The notes under the pieces are model-generated. The model did not search any database. It was given only the letters and a program-made list of their open reading frames with translations, and was not told the origin of the DNA. 64,000 bases of DNA from Inia geoffrensis (Eukaryota > Chordata > Mammalia > Artiodactyla > Iniidae), in NCBI GenBank assembly GCA_036417435.1, contig CM070904.1:47189908-47253907 (forward strand), given 5' to 3'. Both the position numbers and the translations under genes were made by a program. Positions 1 through 12,512 of the stretch are shown here, in pieces. Position 1 is the first letter of the stretch, and each line of letters opens with the position of its first letter.

Positions 1-388
1 GACATGTGCACAAACAGGAAGTCTTTGATACAACCTTTATCGCCTTCAAGAAGCTTTTCACTTCTGACTTCTACTGTACTAGTCAGGGTTGCCAGCAACC
101 CTGTCATGCCAGCCAAAATCCTGAGTTGTCTTTTTTTGCACGGAGATCATGCTTCTCCTGCACTCAGAATCCCACTTCCACTGTATCATACTTCCTGTCA
201 CTTGCTATGTTTGTCCTACCCCCATTCCAAGAAGCTATGCAATGGGAAGTCTATTCAGTCACTATAATATCGTGACCCTCTTTCTTTTATGATGTTATTG
301 AATTATGAGTCAGGTACTACACTGCATGAGACTCACGAGCAAAAACAACCATAAACAGGGCCCTTGGGTTATCTCCCCAAATGGCCTC
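1..388. other. Unclassified single-copy-looking DNA
   Basis: I recognise no gene or repeat family here. The two overlapping open frames of under 90 codons start at the window edge, lack any recognisable protein pattern and are best read as chance. Confidence 0.4.
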
Positions 389-1312
389 TGTTCTATTTAT
401 CTATGACTGCATAACAAATTACCCCCAAACTTAGCAGCTTCAAACAATAACAGATATTTATTATATCACAGAGTTTTTGCGGGTCAAGATTCAGGAGCAG
501 CTTACATGGGTGATTCAAGCTTCAGATCTCTCACGCTGCAGTCTAAATAACTGCGTCATTTGTAGAGACGTGGATGGACCTAGAGACTGTCATACAGAGT
601 GAAGTAAGTCAGAAAGAGAAAAACAAATATCATATATTAACACATATATGTGGAATCTAGAAAAATGGTATAGATGATCTCATCTGCAAAACAGAAATAG
701 AGACACAGAGGTAGAGAACAAACATATGGACACCAAGGGGGGAAAGGGAGGGTGGGATGAACTGGGAGATTGGGATTGACATATATACACTACTGATACT
801 ATGTACAAAATAGATAACTAATGAGAACCTACTGCATAACTCAGGGAACTCTACTCATTGCTCAGTGGTGACCTAAATGGGAAGGAAATCCAAAAAAAGA
901 GGGAATATATATATACGTGTAGCTGATTCACTTTGCTGTACAGTAGAAACTAACACAACATTGTAAAGCAACTATACTCCAATAAAAATTAATTATTAAA
1001 AAATTAAATAAATAATGACTCGGGTTGCAATCATCTGGAGGCTTGTCTGGGGCTGGATGATCCATTTCCAAGGTGGCTCCCTCACATGGCTGGCAAGTTG
1101 GTTCAGGCTGTTAATAAGTGGCCTCAGGTCCTTTCCATGTGGGAAGGCTGCTCAACGTGGGGGCTAGCTCTCCCCAAAGATAGTAATCTGAAAGAACTGG
1201 TCAAAGCCATATCACTTATATGACCTAGCCTGGGAAGTCACAGACCATCATCTCCACAGTATCATATTGATTACACAGGATCAGCCCTATCCAGTGTGGA
1301 AGGGCAAGGTAA
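389..1312 (-). repeat. MLT1-type (ERVL-MaLR) solo LTR, minus strand, split by an L1
   Basis: The two outer parts (about 389-543 and 1015-1312) read as one element. The left part has the tract 'ataacaaattacccccaaac' followed by a TTTATTAT stretch, which is the reverse complement of an MLT1 LTR 3' end (an AATAAA-type signal before the terminus). The right part continues with the GGCTGGATGATCC and CACATGGCTGGCAAG segments of the same consensus. An L1 3' end separates them. MaLR LTRs are old mammalian relics; family assignment is from memory of the consensus and the subfamily is not resolved. Confidence 0.65.
545..1012 (+). mobile_element. 5'-truncated L1, end of ORF2 plus 3' UTR
   Basis: The element enters at the last codons of ORF2 (the gtagagacgtggatggacct segment, ending in agtcagaaagagaaaaacaa) and runs through the 3' UTR to an AATAAA signal and A-rich tail near 990-1012. 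The same 3' UTR blocks recur at 12450-12745, 18000-18460 and 31774-32163. It sits inside the MLT1-type LTR. An imperfect TSD around 'taaataa' flanks it. It is a dead 5'-truncated insertion with no coding capacity. Confidence 0.85.
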
Positions 1313-1649
1313 CAAATAGTAAAGATGATTGGGGGTCGTCTTGGTCACCTTATCATTGCTCATGACACCTTCCATCGAGATGTGGAGTTGTTCTTTGACC
1401 AGTTTGAATCTAATTTGGCCTGTGACTGTTTTGACCAAGTGAATACAATGGAAATGATGCTATGCCAGTTCCAAATTAATGGTCCCTTAAAGACACTGGA
1501 AGTTTTTATTTCCTGCCTTTTGGAGCCCCGAGCCAATATGTAAGAAGTTCAGTCTGCCCTGCTGAAGAAAATAGCCACATACAGGTATGTTGAGGTGTCA
1601 GGCATGTATGCAAAAAAACAAAACAAAACAAAAGACCATCTTGTCTGAT

Positions 1650-1830
1650 TATTAAGATGACTCCAGTACCTGCTTCTGTAGGACTGCAACCACATGAGAA
1701 ACTCTAAGTTAAAAATCACTGACTGAGTCAGCTAACTCATAGAACTATGAGACATTATAATAAATTTGTGTCTTTAGCCACTAAATTTTGAAATGGTTTG
1801 TTATGCAATGACAGGAAATCTGGACAAAAG
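1650..1830 (+). repeat. Probable MLT1-like LTR 3' end
   Basis: The stretch 'gaactatgagacattataa' followed by TAAATTTGTGTC, AGCCACTAAATTTTG and GGTTTGTTATGCAA matches the conserved polyadenylation end of MLT1-class LTRs in plus orientation. The 5' part is too diverged to delimit. The neighbouring DNA (1313-1650) holds nothing I recognise. Confidence 0.45.
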
Positions 1831-1874
1831 TTATGCAAGTTTCTGTTATTCATTGTTGGTATTTTATATAAACC

Positions 1875-2278
1875 TTTGCATTACAACATAAGTTCCATGA
1901 TGGCAGGGAACACTACCTGGATTACTACGATGGCCTCCTAACTGGTTTTTCATATTACTCTTGCCTCCAACCTACTATTCACCAAACAGCAGTCAAAGTG
2001 ACTATCACTGTAACTTGTATCAAAGTCTTTCCTGATCCTCAGATGGGTCTATGTTTCAATTATGTATTATGATTATAGTCTATATACATCTCTTTCATAA
2101 CACTTATTGCACTGTATTTTTAATCATAATTGCATAATCACTTTTTTTAATGTGGTTCTCCCTAACTAGATACTAATATCTAATAGGCAAGGCACCTTAT
2201 CCATTGGTCTATCCCCAGTGTCAAGCACAGTGCTTAGTACATACTAGGTGTTCAATAAACATTTGTTAAATGAATAAC
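1875..2278 (+). repeat. L2-like LINE 3' end
   Basis: The terminal segment 'cacagtgcttagtacatact' followed by AGGTGTTCAATAAACATTTGTTAAATGAAT is the characteristic L2 3' tail. Upstream text (AAGTTCCATGATGGCAGGG and CCTCCAACCTACTATTC) fits the L2 3' region, perhaps as two fragments. L2 stopped moving before the eutherian radiation, so divergence is expected. Confidence 0.7.
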
Positions 2279-3379
2279 TTCTCAAAATGTCTTTTACACT
2301 TTGCTTGATTTTGTAGTAGAAACTTATCTCCTAATGTTTCTAGCTTGCCTCTTTTGGCTATTTCCAATTGCAAAGAAAAAGAAAACCAATTAATGTTTTA
2401 GCTAATTTTTCACAGGCTTCCAGAAATAGGTCAAGAAGAGGGTTACTTGAAATGTGACATATACTCCTATCTTCCAGTCTTAAACTTTGGATTCTCTTAA
2501 GAAGAGCAGAGTTCTGGCCACTCTTTATGGAGAATAGGTCTTCAGATTCTATCTTACTCATCAAAGCAAACTAAAGGATAATTTTCTCTCTTCCTTTCCC
2601 CAGTTCTCATTTTACTTTCTACAGAATTAAAAAAAAAAAAGATTTTCTACATTTTCTGTTGCATATTTATATTTATTAACTTATTTAGACTAAGAATAAA
2701 AGATTCTCCACTCCTTCCTTTGGTGACCTTGGAAAGCATAAAGCCTTGATTAATATAATTATACCAGTCCTAGAAAATCAAAATCACTACCAAAAACTCT
2801 TCTGCATTAATAAAAATGGAGCCAGACAGACTGTTAGGTAAAGCATATGTTAATAAAGCCCAGAAGTGGTTAAACACAAGGACATTTCCCTATAGAGGAG
2901 ACCAAAGGCCCAAATATTCAATAACAAAAATTTTAGCCATATGTGCACTTATGTAGAACAGATTATTAACTGTTATCCTCCATAAATATAAGAAATGAAT
3001 TACAATAACTCTGAATAATTTTATTTTTCTGAAATCACAGGCATTAAGCAGTGGTGATCATTCAGTGGAAATATTCATCAAGATACATGTACTACAGAAA
3101 TACCAAGTTCATTTTGGGATGTCAAATGGAGGCAAATTCTACAAATGCTTATATTCAAAAACATTTTCAGAGTAATTACGTTTTTTTGGACATTTTCAGC
3201 ATTCTTTTTCTTTTTTTCTTACATATGTTTCTAAATCTGTGTTTGGAATCCAAATTTTAAATTTAATTACAAGCAGAAGAATATGCCTACTTAAAATCCA
3301 ATTTAGTCCTAAATTACCCTTAAATTCATAGAGATTCATGGGAGTTTAGGGTTGGAAGTTTACTAAAGTTTATCTAATC
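2279..3379. other. Unclassified AT-rich DNA
   Basis: There is an A-run at about 2629-2640 and AT-rich text but no repeat family or coding pattern I can name. Two short open frames (2358-2564 minus and 3051-3260 plus) have no recognisable composition. Confidence 0.4.
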
Positions 3380-3568
3380 CAGTGGTTTTCAGAGATTAAT
3401 GTGCTTTAGAATCACCTAGAGGGCTTATTAAAATACAGATTGCTAGGTTCCACCCTCTGAGTTTCCGAATCCTTGGGTCTGGGGGGAGGCCTGAGAATTT
3501 GCTTCTTTAACTAGTCCCCAGATCAAGTTAATGTTACTGGTCCAGAGGCCTCACTTTGAGGATCACTG
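3380..3568 (-). mobile_element. MER5A-like nonautonomous hAT (Charlie) DNA transposon
   Basis: A 189-bp unit starts CAGTGGTTTTCAGAG and ends TTGAGGATCACTG, giving inverted termini of the hAT type. The inside carries the MER5A blocks AATCACCTAGAGGGCTTATTA and GAGAATTTGC. Eight-base flanks 'atctaatc' and 'gtctaacc' look like a decayed 8-bp target duplication, as hAT transposases make. The length matches the usual MER5A length. The orientation follows the consensus as I remember it and is less certain than the family. Confidence 0.8.
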
Positions 3569-5590
3569 GTCTAACCTACAGCTTAAATTTTACAGATAAA
3601 GAAAGAAAGACCCAGAAAACTTGAAAGATTAATCCAATGATTCTGCCATAGTCAGTGGCAAAATGGCAGGAATGGATGGGATTAGAAGGCAGTTTTTTTA
3701 TTTCCAGGTAGAATGTTCCCTTGATTCTACTTTCTTATTCTGAGGTGTATTCAGTATCATATGAGGTGTTGATTAATAAGCTACAGAAAAAGATAAGTCA
3801 CAGCTGAGGAAAAGGGAAGGCAATGTAAACATCCTCTCTACAAGTTGACAAAATTAAAGACATGCAGGACCGCACCAAAAATTGAATGCTTCAGGTATTT
3901 CTTTGTGGCCACTACTCCCCTTTTGAAGTTCATTTCCCTCTAAACATCTAAGGACTTACTTTGCATTCTTACATTGCAACGTCTTTGTTGATAACTTTTC
4001 GGTAATTCCATTAAAGCAAATCACAGGGTTGTCAAATCTTCAAGGATCAGAAGATCATGAGTTGACAAGTAGCAGATGCACAGAAAGAAGTTTTAAATAA
4101 CGTGCATTCATTCCCCATGTGGAGTAAAGTTGAATACCTATTACTCCATGACAGTAAAAACCAGCCGGGAAATAACAGAGAATGGAGTTATGCCATGATA
4201 TTTACCATTTCTCTCACTTTTATGCAGTGAAGAATCAAAGAATTCAGAAGAAAGAAAACTCTTAGATTTTCAAACAAGCTGTTTCTGTTTAAGGACAGAA
4301 GTTTCTGTTAAAATTTAGAATAATTGTGATGTCACTGAGCACAGTGAAAGCTGCAGGCAAACAGAACATTCTCATTGTAATACCACTACTGTAGGCATAT
4401 TTGAAACACTATAGCTTCTTCAGACTATAATTATAACTGTTTGTTGCTTCTGTGGTTTCAAAGATAATAGAAGTTGTTCACAAAATTTACACAACACTGA
4501 TGTGTTGCATATAAAATATAGACAGTCACACGCAAAATATCCCATTATATATTTTCTCATAGAGAAAAACAGCTGAGAAACCTACAGACCATCAAATTAT
4601 GACTCCAGTGTTTCATTACAAGCAATTAGACTCCAGAACCCAAAGGTACAACCAAAATGCTTGGTATAATTTGGCTAATACCATTTAAGAGCTGGGCCAC
4701 AGGTGTTTAAATCCGCAGAAAAGTTGTGGTGGCTATAGGGTCTTATTACTTTACTTGTAATTCCTTCCATAAATGGAGCATCAAAGGTGGGACTGGGAAG
4801 AATATATATATATTAAGTCTGAAGAGAGATTCAAAATTCCCCTGGTTCATTCCACAAGCACGAAGTGAACGACTACTCTGTGTTAGGCACAGTTCTTGCC
4901 TCAATGAACTCAAAATCCAGCAGGAGATGTGGCCATAAATTCATTCCTTCATCAAACACTGAACAGTGCAGTAAAGACATCAGCACAACCTGTTACTGAT
5001 GTCATAGAACAGACTGCTTTTGTGTTCAAAGGACTGGGAAATTAAGAAGTTATCGCCAACAAATGACACTGATCTGGGTCTAGAAGAATTAAAAAGTAGC
5101 TTCCATACAGAAAAGGAAATCACTTGGCATGAAATAAAGCCATGAAAGACAGGTTGAGGTCCTTTCCCTTAGAAAATTATGCTAAGGAGTTTGGACACTG
5201 TTTCCAGACAGTAGGAGCAATGGGGAGTGTTTGACGGCTCTAGGCAGAGTAGTTTCTGAGAAACCTCTTGTAGGAAGCACACCTAAAAAAAGTAGACAAA
5301 AAATAAAAGACATCTTTTTGTAATGCCTGGACAAGCTGTTGTAATAATAGACTCCCGAGAATTCAGTCACAAAGAATCCAAGGAATTAAACAGACTTGGA
5401 ACAGACTTTTGCCCTGAGGTATCTGCAAATTCCTGGTGGCCTAGAACCTGAATTTCAATGAGTCATGCTTTAGTGACAGGACACAGAACTGAGGCCAAAG
5501 CAGAAACAGACATCAACACAACAAGGTAAATGGAAAAAATAAAAGAAAATAACTAAAAAGTAAAAATAACCAAAAAAAAAAAAAACCCAG
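3569..5590. other. Unclassified DNA
   Basis: I recognise no gene or named repeat. A short (TA)n run lies near 4801-4815. The open frames at 4726-4938 and 5182-5370 lack homology that I can recall. The A-rich run near 5570-5585 marks the approach to the old L1 material. Confidence 0.4.
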
Positions 5591-6292
5591 CAAAAATTAA
5601 CTAACTGATAATCAAAGATATAATATGCAGCATCATACGACCAAAAGTTAGTCCTATGATGAGACTAACAAGGAACAAATCTCTGGCAAGAATAATCAAG
5701 GGGGGAAAAAAATGAAAAATACACAATACAAGGGATGAAAGGGGGACTTAATTAGTGATGCAGCACATCCTAAAATGGTAGTAAAAGAATATTATATCAA
5801 CTTTGTTACAGTAAATTTGAATGAATCTGTGAAATGGATGAATTTCTAGAAAGATTTGTAATCTAACTTGTTCATGAAGACCTAGAAAATCTGTCACCTT
5901 AGAACCCTCTCAAGAAACTAAAAATGTTTAAAAATTTCTCCCAAAGAAAGGAATCTTGTTGAAATTGTTCTCTTGATGTATTCTGCCATGCAGTCAAGGA
6001 ACAGATTATTCCACTATTTTAGACAAGAGAGAAAAAGAAATATGCTCTAACATATTGGCTGAAACTAGCATATTCTTTATACTAAACCATACAGAGTCAG
6101 TTTGAAACAGAAAATTATGGGCCAATCTCACATGAAAAATATGAACAAAATAAATCCATGGATGTATGAAGAAGATAACACATTATTAAAAGATTATGAT
6201 TATTCTATAAAAGCAGAGTGGATTCAACATTAGAAAATTATGAGATTGTTTGTTATACTAAAAGATTAGAGTAGAAAATCAAAGGACATAAA
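5591..6292 (+). repeat. Ancient L1 ORF2 relic (reverse-transcriptase region)
   Basis: Broken frames still show pieces of an L1 ORF2. There is an ...EKEICSNIL-like stretch near 6030-6060, a counterpart of the NYRPISL block near 6114-6135 ('aattatgggccaatctcaca'), and 'gtggattcaacattagaaaa' (GFNIRK-like) near 6219. Many stops and frameshifts make it non-coding. It precedes ORF1-like sequence at 6293, so it belongs to a different element from the one that follows. Confidence 0.55.
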
Positions 6293-6643
6293 CCTACACA
6301 TCCAAGAAGCTCAACAAACTCTAAGTAGGATAAGTATAAAGAGATCCTCACCAAGACACATTATAGCCAAACTTTCAAAAGATGAAAACAAAGAGCAAAT
6401 CTTCAAAATAGCATGTAAGAAGCAACTCATCATATAAAAGGGATCCTCAATAAGATCATAAGCTGATTTCTTTTCATAACCATGGAGGTCAATAGGCAGT
6501 AAGATGACCTATTTACGTGCTGATAAAAGAAAATTGTCAACCAAGAATTCTATATGTGGCAAAACTATTCTTCAAAAATGAAGGTGAAATTAAAATAAAA
6601 TTTAAAAACTTGAGGGAGTTTGTCACTAGTAGACCTGGCTTAT

Positions 6644-6657
6644 AAGAAATGTTAAAA
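6644..6657. repeat. Left TSD of the 6658-12745 L1
   Basis: 'aagaaatgttaaaa' here corresponds to 'aagaaatgctaaaa' at 12746-12759 with one T/C change. This is a typical 14-bp L1 target-site duplication, and the two copies bracket the element. Confidence 0.8.
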
Positions 6658-7510
6658 CTCCCTCTTGCAAGAGCACTGGAATCGCAACTACCTGCTGAAC
6701 AATCATCAGCAGGAAGACACTGGAACTCACCAAAAAAGATACCCCAAGACACAGGAGAAGCCGCAATGAGATGGTAGGAGGGGGGCAATCACAATAAAAT
6801 CAAATCCCATAACAGCTGGGTGGGTGACTCACAAACTGGAGAACAATTACACCACAGAAGTCCACCTACTGAAGTGAAGGTTCTGAGCCCTACATCAGGC
6901 TTCCCAACCTAGGGTTCTGACAATGAGAGGAGGAATTCCCAGAGAATCAGACTTTGAAGGCTAGTGGGATTTGATTGCAGCACTTCGACAGGACTGGAGG
7001 AAACAGAGAACTCTTGGAGGGCACACACAAAGTAGTGTGCACATCAGGACCCAGGGGAAGGAGAAGTGACCCCATAGGACACTGAACCAGACCTACCTGC
7101 TAGTGTTGGAGGGTCTTCTGCAGAGGCAGGGGTGGCTGTGGCTCACCACAGGGACAAGGACACTGGCAGCAGAAGTTCTGGGAAGTACTCCTTTGCGTGA
7201 GCCCTCCTGGAGTCTGCCATTAGCCCCATCAAAGAGCTGGGTAGGCTCCAGTGCTGGGTCACCTCAGGCCAAACAACCAACAAGAAAGGAACCCAGCCCC
7301 ACCCATAGGCAGACAAGCAGATTAAAGTTTTATTGAGCTCTGCCCACCAGAGCAACACCCAGCTGTACCCACCACCAGTCACTCCCATCAGGAAGCTTGC
7401 ACAAGCCTCTTAGATAGCCTCATCCACCAGAGAGCAGACAGCAGAAGCAAGAAGAACTACAATTTTGCAGCCTATGGAACAAAAACTACATTCACAGAAA
7501 GATAGACAAA
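6658..7510 (+). promoter_or_regulatory. 5' UTR of L1-A (L1MA-like type)
   Basis: This is a moderately GC-rich, non-coding leader beginning near 'tcttgcaagagcactggaat' and running to the ORF1 start at 7511. In L1s this region carries an internal RNA polymerase II promoter. It shows no resemblance to the CpG-rich leader of the second L1 (13172-15226), although the ORF1 proteins are related. Short open frames on both strands (for example 7103-7336 and 7143-7388 minus) are chance. Confidence 0.75.
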
Positions 7511-8429
7511 ATGAAAAAGCAGAGAGCTATGTACCAGATGAAGGAACAAGATAAAACCCCAGAAAAACAACTAAATGAAGTGGAGATAGGCAACCTTCCA
7601 AAAAAGAATTCAGAATAATGATAGTGAAGATGATCCAGGATCTCGGAAAGAGAATGGAAGCTGAGATCGAGAAGACGAAAGAAATGTTTAACAAAGACCT
7701 AGAAGAATTAAAGAACAAGCACCTAGAAGAATTAAAGAACAAACAAGCAGAGATGAGCAATACAATAACTGAAATGAAAAATACACTAAAAGGAATCAAT
7801 AGGAGAATAACTGAGGCAGAAGAACGGGTAAGTGACCTGGAAGATAGAATGGTGGAATTCACTGCTGTAGAACAGAATAAAGAAAAGGAATGAAGACAGC
7901 CTAAGAGACCTCTGGGACAACATTAAACGCACCAACACTCACATTATAGAGGTCTGAGTGGGAGAAGAGAGAGAGGAAGGACCCGAGAAAATATTTGAAT
8001 ATATTATAGTTGTAAACTTCCCTAACATGGGAAAGGAAATAGCCACCCAAGTCCAAGAAGCACAGAGAGTCCCAGGCAGGATAAACTGAAGAGAAACATG
8101 CCAAGACACATAGTAATCAAATTGAAAAAAAATTAAAAGGCAAAGAAAAATTACTAAAAGCAACAAGGGAAAAACGACAAATAACATACAAGGAAACTCC
8201 CATAAGGTTAACAGCTGATTCCTCAGCAGAAAGTCTACAAGCCAGAAGGGAGTGGCACGATACATTTAAAGTGATGGAAGGGAAGAAGCTACAACCAAGA
8301 TTACTCTACAGAGCAAGGATCTCATTCAGATTCAACAGAGAAATCAAAAGATTTACAGACAAGCAAAAGCTAAGAGAATTCAGCACCACCAAACCAGCTT
8401 TACAACAAAGGCTAAAGGAACTTCTCTAA
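7511..8429 (+). pseudogene. L1 ORF1 (RNA-binding chaperone) pseudogene of L1-A
   Basis: The start ATG at 7511 gives MKKQRAMYQMKEQDK. About 35 codons later a base loss in the A-run near 7600-7606 shifts the frame, and the coiled coil then reads from 7618 to 7893. A second frameshift near 7888 breaks the link to the RNA-recognition and C-terminal domains, which end with TAA at 8427-8429. ORF1p normally forms trimers through the coiled coil and packages L1 RNA. The coiled coil holds a 24-base tandem duplication (7698-7721 and 7722-7745) giving LEELKNKH then LEELKNKQ. The product is non-functional. Confidence 0.88.
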
Positions 8430-8487
8430 GTGCAAAACACAAGAGAAGAAAAGGACTTACAAAGACAAACCCAAAACAATTAAGAAA

Positions 8488-11400
8488 ATGTTAATAGGAA
8501 CATATTTATCGATAATCACCTTAAACGTGAATGGATTAAATGCTCCTACTAAATGACACAGGCTCATTGAATGGATATGAAAACAAGACACATATATATG
8601 CTGTCTACAAGAGACCCACTTCAGACCTAGGGACACATACACACTGAAAGTGAGGGGATGGAAAAAGATATTCCATGCAAATGGGAATCAGAAGAAAGCT
8701 GGAGTAGGAATACTCATATCAGATAAAATAGACTTTAAAATAAAGAATGTTGCAAGAGACAAGGAAGGACACTACATAATGATAAAGGGATCAATCGAAG
8801 AAGAAGATATAACAATTATAAATATATATGCACCCAACATAGGAGTACCTCAATACATAAGGCAAATGCTAACATCTATAAAAGAGGAAATTGAGAGTAA
8901 CACAATAATAGTGGGAGACTTTAACACCTCACTTACACCAAGGGACAGATCATCCAGACAGAAAATTAATAAGGAAACACAAGCTTTAAATGACACAATA
9001 GACCAGATAGATTTAATTGTTATTTATAGGACATTCCATCCAAAAACAGCAGATTACACTTTCTTCCCAAGTGCACATGGAACATTCTCCAAGATAGATC
9101 ACATCTTGGGTCACAAATCAAGCATTGGTAAATTTAAGAAAATTGAAATCATATCAAGCATCTTTCCCGACCACAACACCATGAGATTAGAAATAAATTA
9201 CAGGGCTTCCCTGATGGCGCAGTGGTTGAGAGTCCGCCTGCCGATGCAGGGGACACGGGTTCGTGCCCCGGTCTGGGAGGATCCCACATGCCGCGGAGCT
9301 GCTGGGCCCGTGAGCCATGGCCGCTGGGCCTGCGCGTCCGGAGCCTGTGCTCCGCAACGGGAGAGGCCTCAACAGTGAGAGGCCCGCATACCGCAAAAAA
9401 AAAAACAAAAACAAACAAACAAAAACAAACAAACAAAAAGAAATAAATTACAGGGAAAAAAACATAAAAGCCACAAACACATGGAGGCTTAACAATACAT
9501 TACTAAATAACCAAGAGATCACTGAAGAAATCAAAGAGTAAATCAAAAAATAATTAGAGACAAACGACAATGAAAACACGATGATCCAAAACCTATGCGA
9601 TGCAGCAAACGCAGTTCTAAGAGGGAATTTTATAGCAATACAACCCTACCTCAAGAAACAAGAAAAATCTCAAATAAACAATCTAACCTGACCCTTAAAG
9701 GAACTAGAGAAAGAAGAACAAACAAAACCCAAAGATAGTAGAAGGAAAGAAATCATAAAGATCAGACCAGAAATAAATGAAATAGAAACAAAGAAAACAA
9801 TAGCAAAGATCAATAAAACTAAAAGCTGGTTCTTTGAGAAGATAAACAAAATTGATAAACCTTTAGCAAGACTCATCAAGAAAAAGAGAGAGGACTCAAA
9901 TCAATAAAGTTAGAGATGAAAAAGGAGAAGTTACAACAGACACCACAGAAATACAAAGGATCATGAGAGATTACTACAAGCAACTATATGCCAATAAAAT
10001 GGACAACCTGGAAGAAATGGACAACTTCTTAGAAAGGTATAACCTTCCAAGACTGAACCAAGAAGAAACAGAAAATATGAACAGACCAATCACAAGTAAT
10101 GAAATTGAAACTGTGATTTAAAATCTTCCAACAAACAAAAGTCCAGGACCAGAGGGATTCACAGGTGAATTCTATCAAACATTGAGAGAAGAGCTAATAC
10201 CCATCCTTCTCAAACTCTTCCAAAAAATTGCAGAGAAAGAAACATTCCCAAACTCATTCTATGAGGCCACCATCACTGATACCAAAACCAGACAAAGACA
10301 CTACAAAAACAGAAAATTACAGACCAATATCACTGATGAATATAGATGCAAAAATCCTCAACAAAATATTAGCAAACAGAATCCAGCAGCACATTAAAAG
10401 GATCATACACAATGATCAAGTGGGATTTATCCCAAGGATTCAAGGGTTCTTCAATAGATGCAAATCAATCAATGTGATACACCATATTAACAAGCTGAAG
10501 AATAAAAACCATATGATCATCTCAGTAGATGCCAAAAAACTTTTTGACAAAATTCAACACCCATTTATATAAAAACTCTCCAGAAAGTGGGCAACAAGGG
10601 AATCTACCTCAACATAATAAAGGCCATATACAACAAGCCCACAGCAAACATCATTCTCAATGGTGAAAAACTAAAAGCATTTCCTCTCAGATCAGGAAGA
10701 AGACAAGGATGTCCACTCTTGCCATTATTATTTAACATAGTTTTGGAAGTCCTAGCCACGGCAATCAGAGAAAAAAAAGAAATAAAAGGAATACAGATAG
10801 GAAAAGAAGAAGTAAAACTGTCAATGTTTGCAGGTGACATGACACTATACTAGAAAATCCTAAAGATACCACCAGAAAACTACTAGGGCTAATCAATGAA
10901 TTTGGTAAAGTTTCAGGATACAAAATTAATGCACAGAAATCTCTTGCATTCCTATACACTAACAACAAAAGGCCAGAAAGAGAAATTAAGGAAACAATCC
11001 CATTCACCATTGCAATGCAACAAAAAGAATAAAATACCTAGGAATAAACTTACCTAAGGAGGTAAAAGACCTTTATGCAGAAAATTATAAGACACTGATG
11101 AAAGAAATCAAAGATGACACAGATGGAGAGATATACCATGATCTTGGATTGGAAGAATCAATATTATGAAAATGACTATGTTACCCAAAGCAATCTACAG
11201 ATTCAATACAATTACCAATGGCATTTTTTACAGAACTAGAACAAAAAGTCTTAAAATACATATGAAGACACAAAATACCCTGAATAGCAAAAGCAATCTT
11301 GAGGGAAAGAAATGGAACTGGAGGAGTCAGACCCCCTGACTTCAGACTATACTACAAAGCCACAGTAATCAAGACAATATGGTACTGGCACAAAAACAGA

Positions 11401-12512
11401 AATATACATCAGTGAAACAGGATAGAAAGCACAGAGATAAACCTACACACCTATGGTCAACTAATCTATGACAAAGGAGACAAGGATATACAATGGAGAA
11501 AAGACAGTCTCTTCAATAAGTGGTGCTGGGAAAACTGGACAGCTACATGAAATTAGAACACTTCCTAACACCATACACAAAAATAAACTCAAAATGGATT
11601 AAAGACCTAAATGTAAGGCTGGACACTATAAAACTCTTTGAGGAAAACATAGGAAGAACACTCTTTGACATAAGTCACAGATCTTTTTTGACCCACATGC
11701 TAGAGTAATGGAAATAAAAACAAAAATAAACAAATGGGATCTAATGAAACTTAAAAGCTTTTGCACAGCAAAGGAAACTATAAACAAGACGAAAAGACAA
11801 CCTTTAGAATGGGAGAAAATATTTCCAAATGAATCAATGGACAAAGGATTAATCTCCAAAACATATAAAAGGTTCATGCAGCTCAGTATTAAAAAAACAA
11901 AAAACCCAATCCAAAAATGGGCAGAAGACCTAAACAGACATCTCTCCAAAGAAGACATACAGATAGCCAAGAAGCACAGGAACTGCTCAACATCACTAAT
12001 TATTAGAGAAATGCAAATCAAAACTACAATGAGGTATCACCTCACACCAGTTAGAATGGGCATCATCAGAAAATCTACAAACAACAAATGCTGGAGAGGG
12101 TATGCAGAAAAGGGAACCCTCTTACACTCTTGGTGGGAATGTAAATTGATACAGCCACTATGGAGAACAGTATGAGGTCCTTAAAAAACTAAAAATAGAA
12201 TTACCACATGACCCAGCAATCCCACTATTGAGCATATACCCAGAGAAAACCATAATTCAAAAAGACACATGCACCTCAATGTTCATTGCAGCACTATTTA
12301 CAATAACCAGTCATGGAAGCAACCTAAATGCCTATTGACAGACAAATTGATAAAGAAGACGTGTTACATATATACACTGGAATATTACTCAGCCATAAAA
12401 AGGAACGAAATTGAGTCTTTTGTAGAGACATCAAGGGACCTAGAGACTGTCGTATAGAGTGAAGTAAGTCAGAAAGAGAAAAACAAATATTGTATATTAA
12501 CGCATATATGAG
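8488..12512 (+). pseudogene. L1 ORF2 (endonuclease/reverse transcriptase) pseudogene of L1-A
   Basis: The ATG at 8488 opens an apurinic-type endonuclease domain with LNVNGLN, QETHF, VGDFN and PDHN motifs. The frame is cut at codon 23 by TGA (8554-8556), likely a decayed CGA. A SINE interrupts it at 9206. Reverse-transcriptase blocks follow at 10182-10850, where the active site reads FAGD (10827-10838) instead of the expected FADD, losing a catalytic aspartate. The C-terminal cysteine/histidine region lies near 12090-12170. Many further stops are present. ORF2p normally nicks DNA and primes reverse transcription; this copy cannot. Confidence 0.9.
9206..9438 (+). mobile_element. Short GC-rich CHR-type SINE inside L1-A ORF2
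   Basis: The tRNA-derived head has an A-box-like TGGCGCAGTGG (9215-9225) and a B-box-like GGTTCGTGCCC (9258-9268), the RNA polymerase III promoter elements. The body ends near 'cagtgagaggcccgcatacc' followed by a (CAAA)n-rich tail. A perfect 17-bp TSD, 'agaaataaattacaggg', lies at 9189-9205 and 9439-9455. It inserted after L1-A was in place. The two open frames that run into it are artefacts of the insertion. Confidence 0.95.

Noticed and set aside
9206..9290. tRNA gene call based on A- and B-box-like motifs
   Set aside because: The motifs belong to the tRNA-derived head of a SINE repeated across the window with A tails and TSDs; there is no mature tRNA cloverleaf role.
8650..9378. 242-codon frame as an active endonuclease gene
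   Set aside because: It is the L1-A ORF2 endonuclease part, preceded by a stop at 8554-8556 and running into a SINE, so it is a pseudogene fragment.
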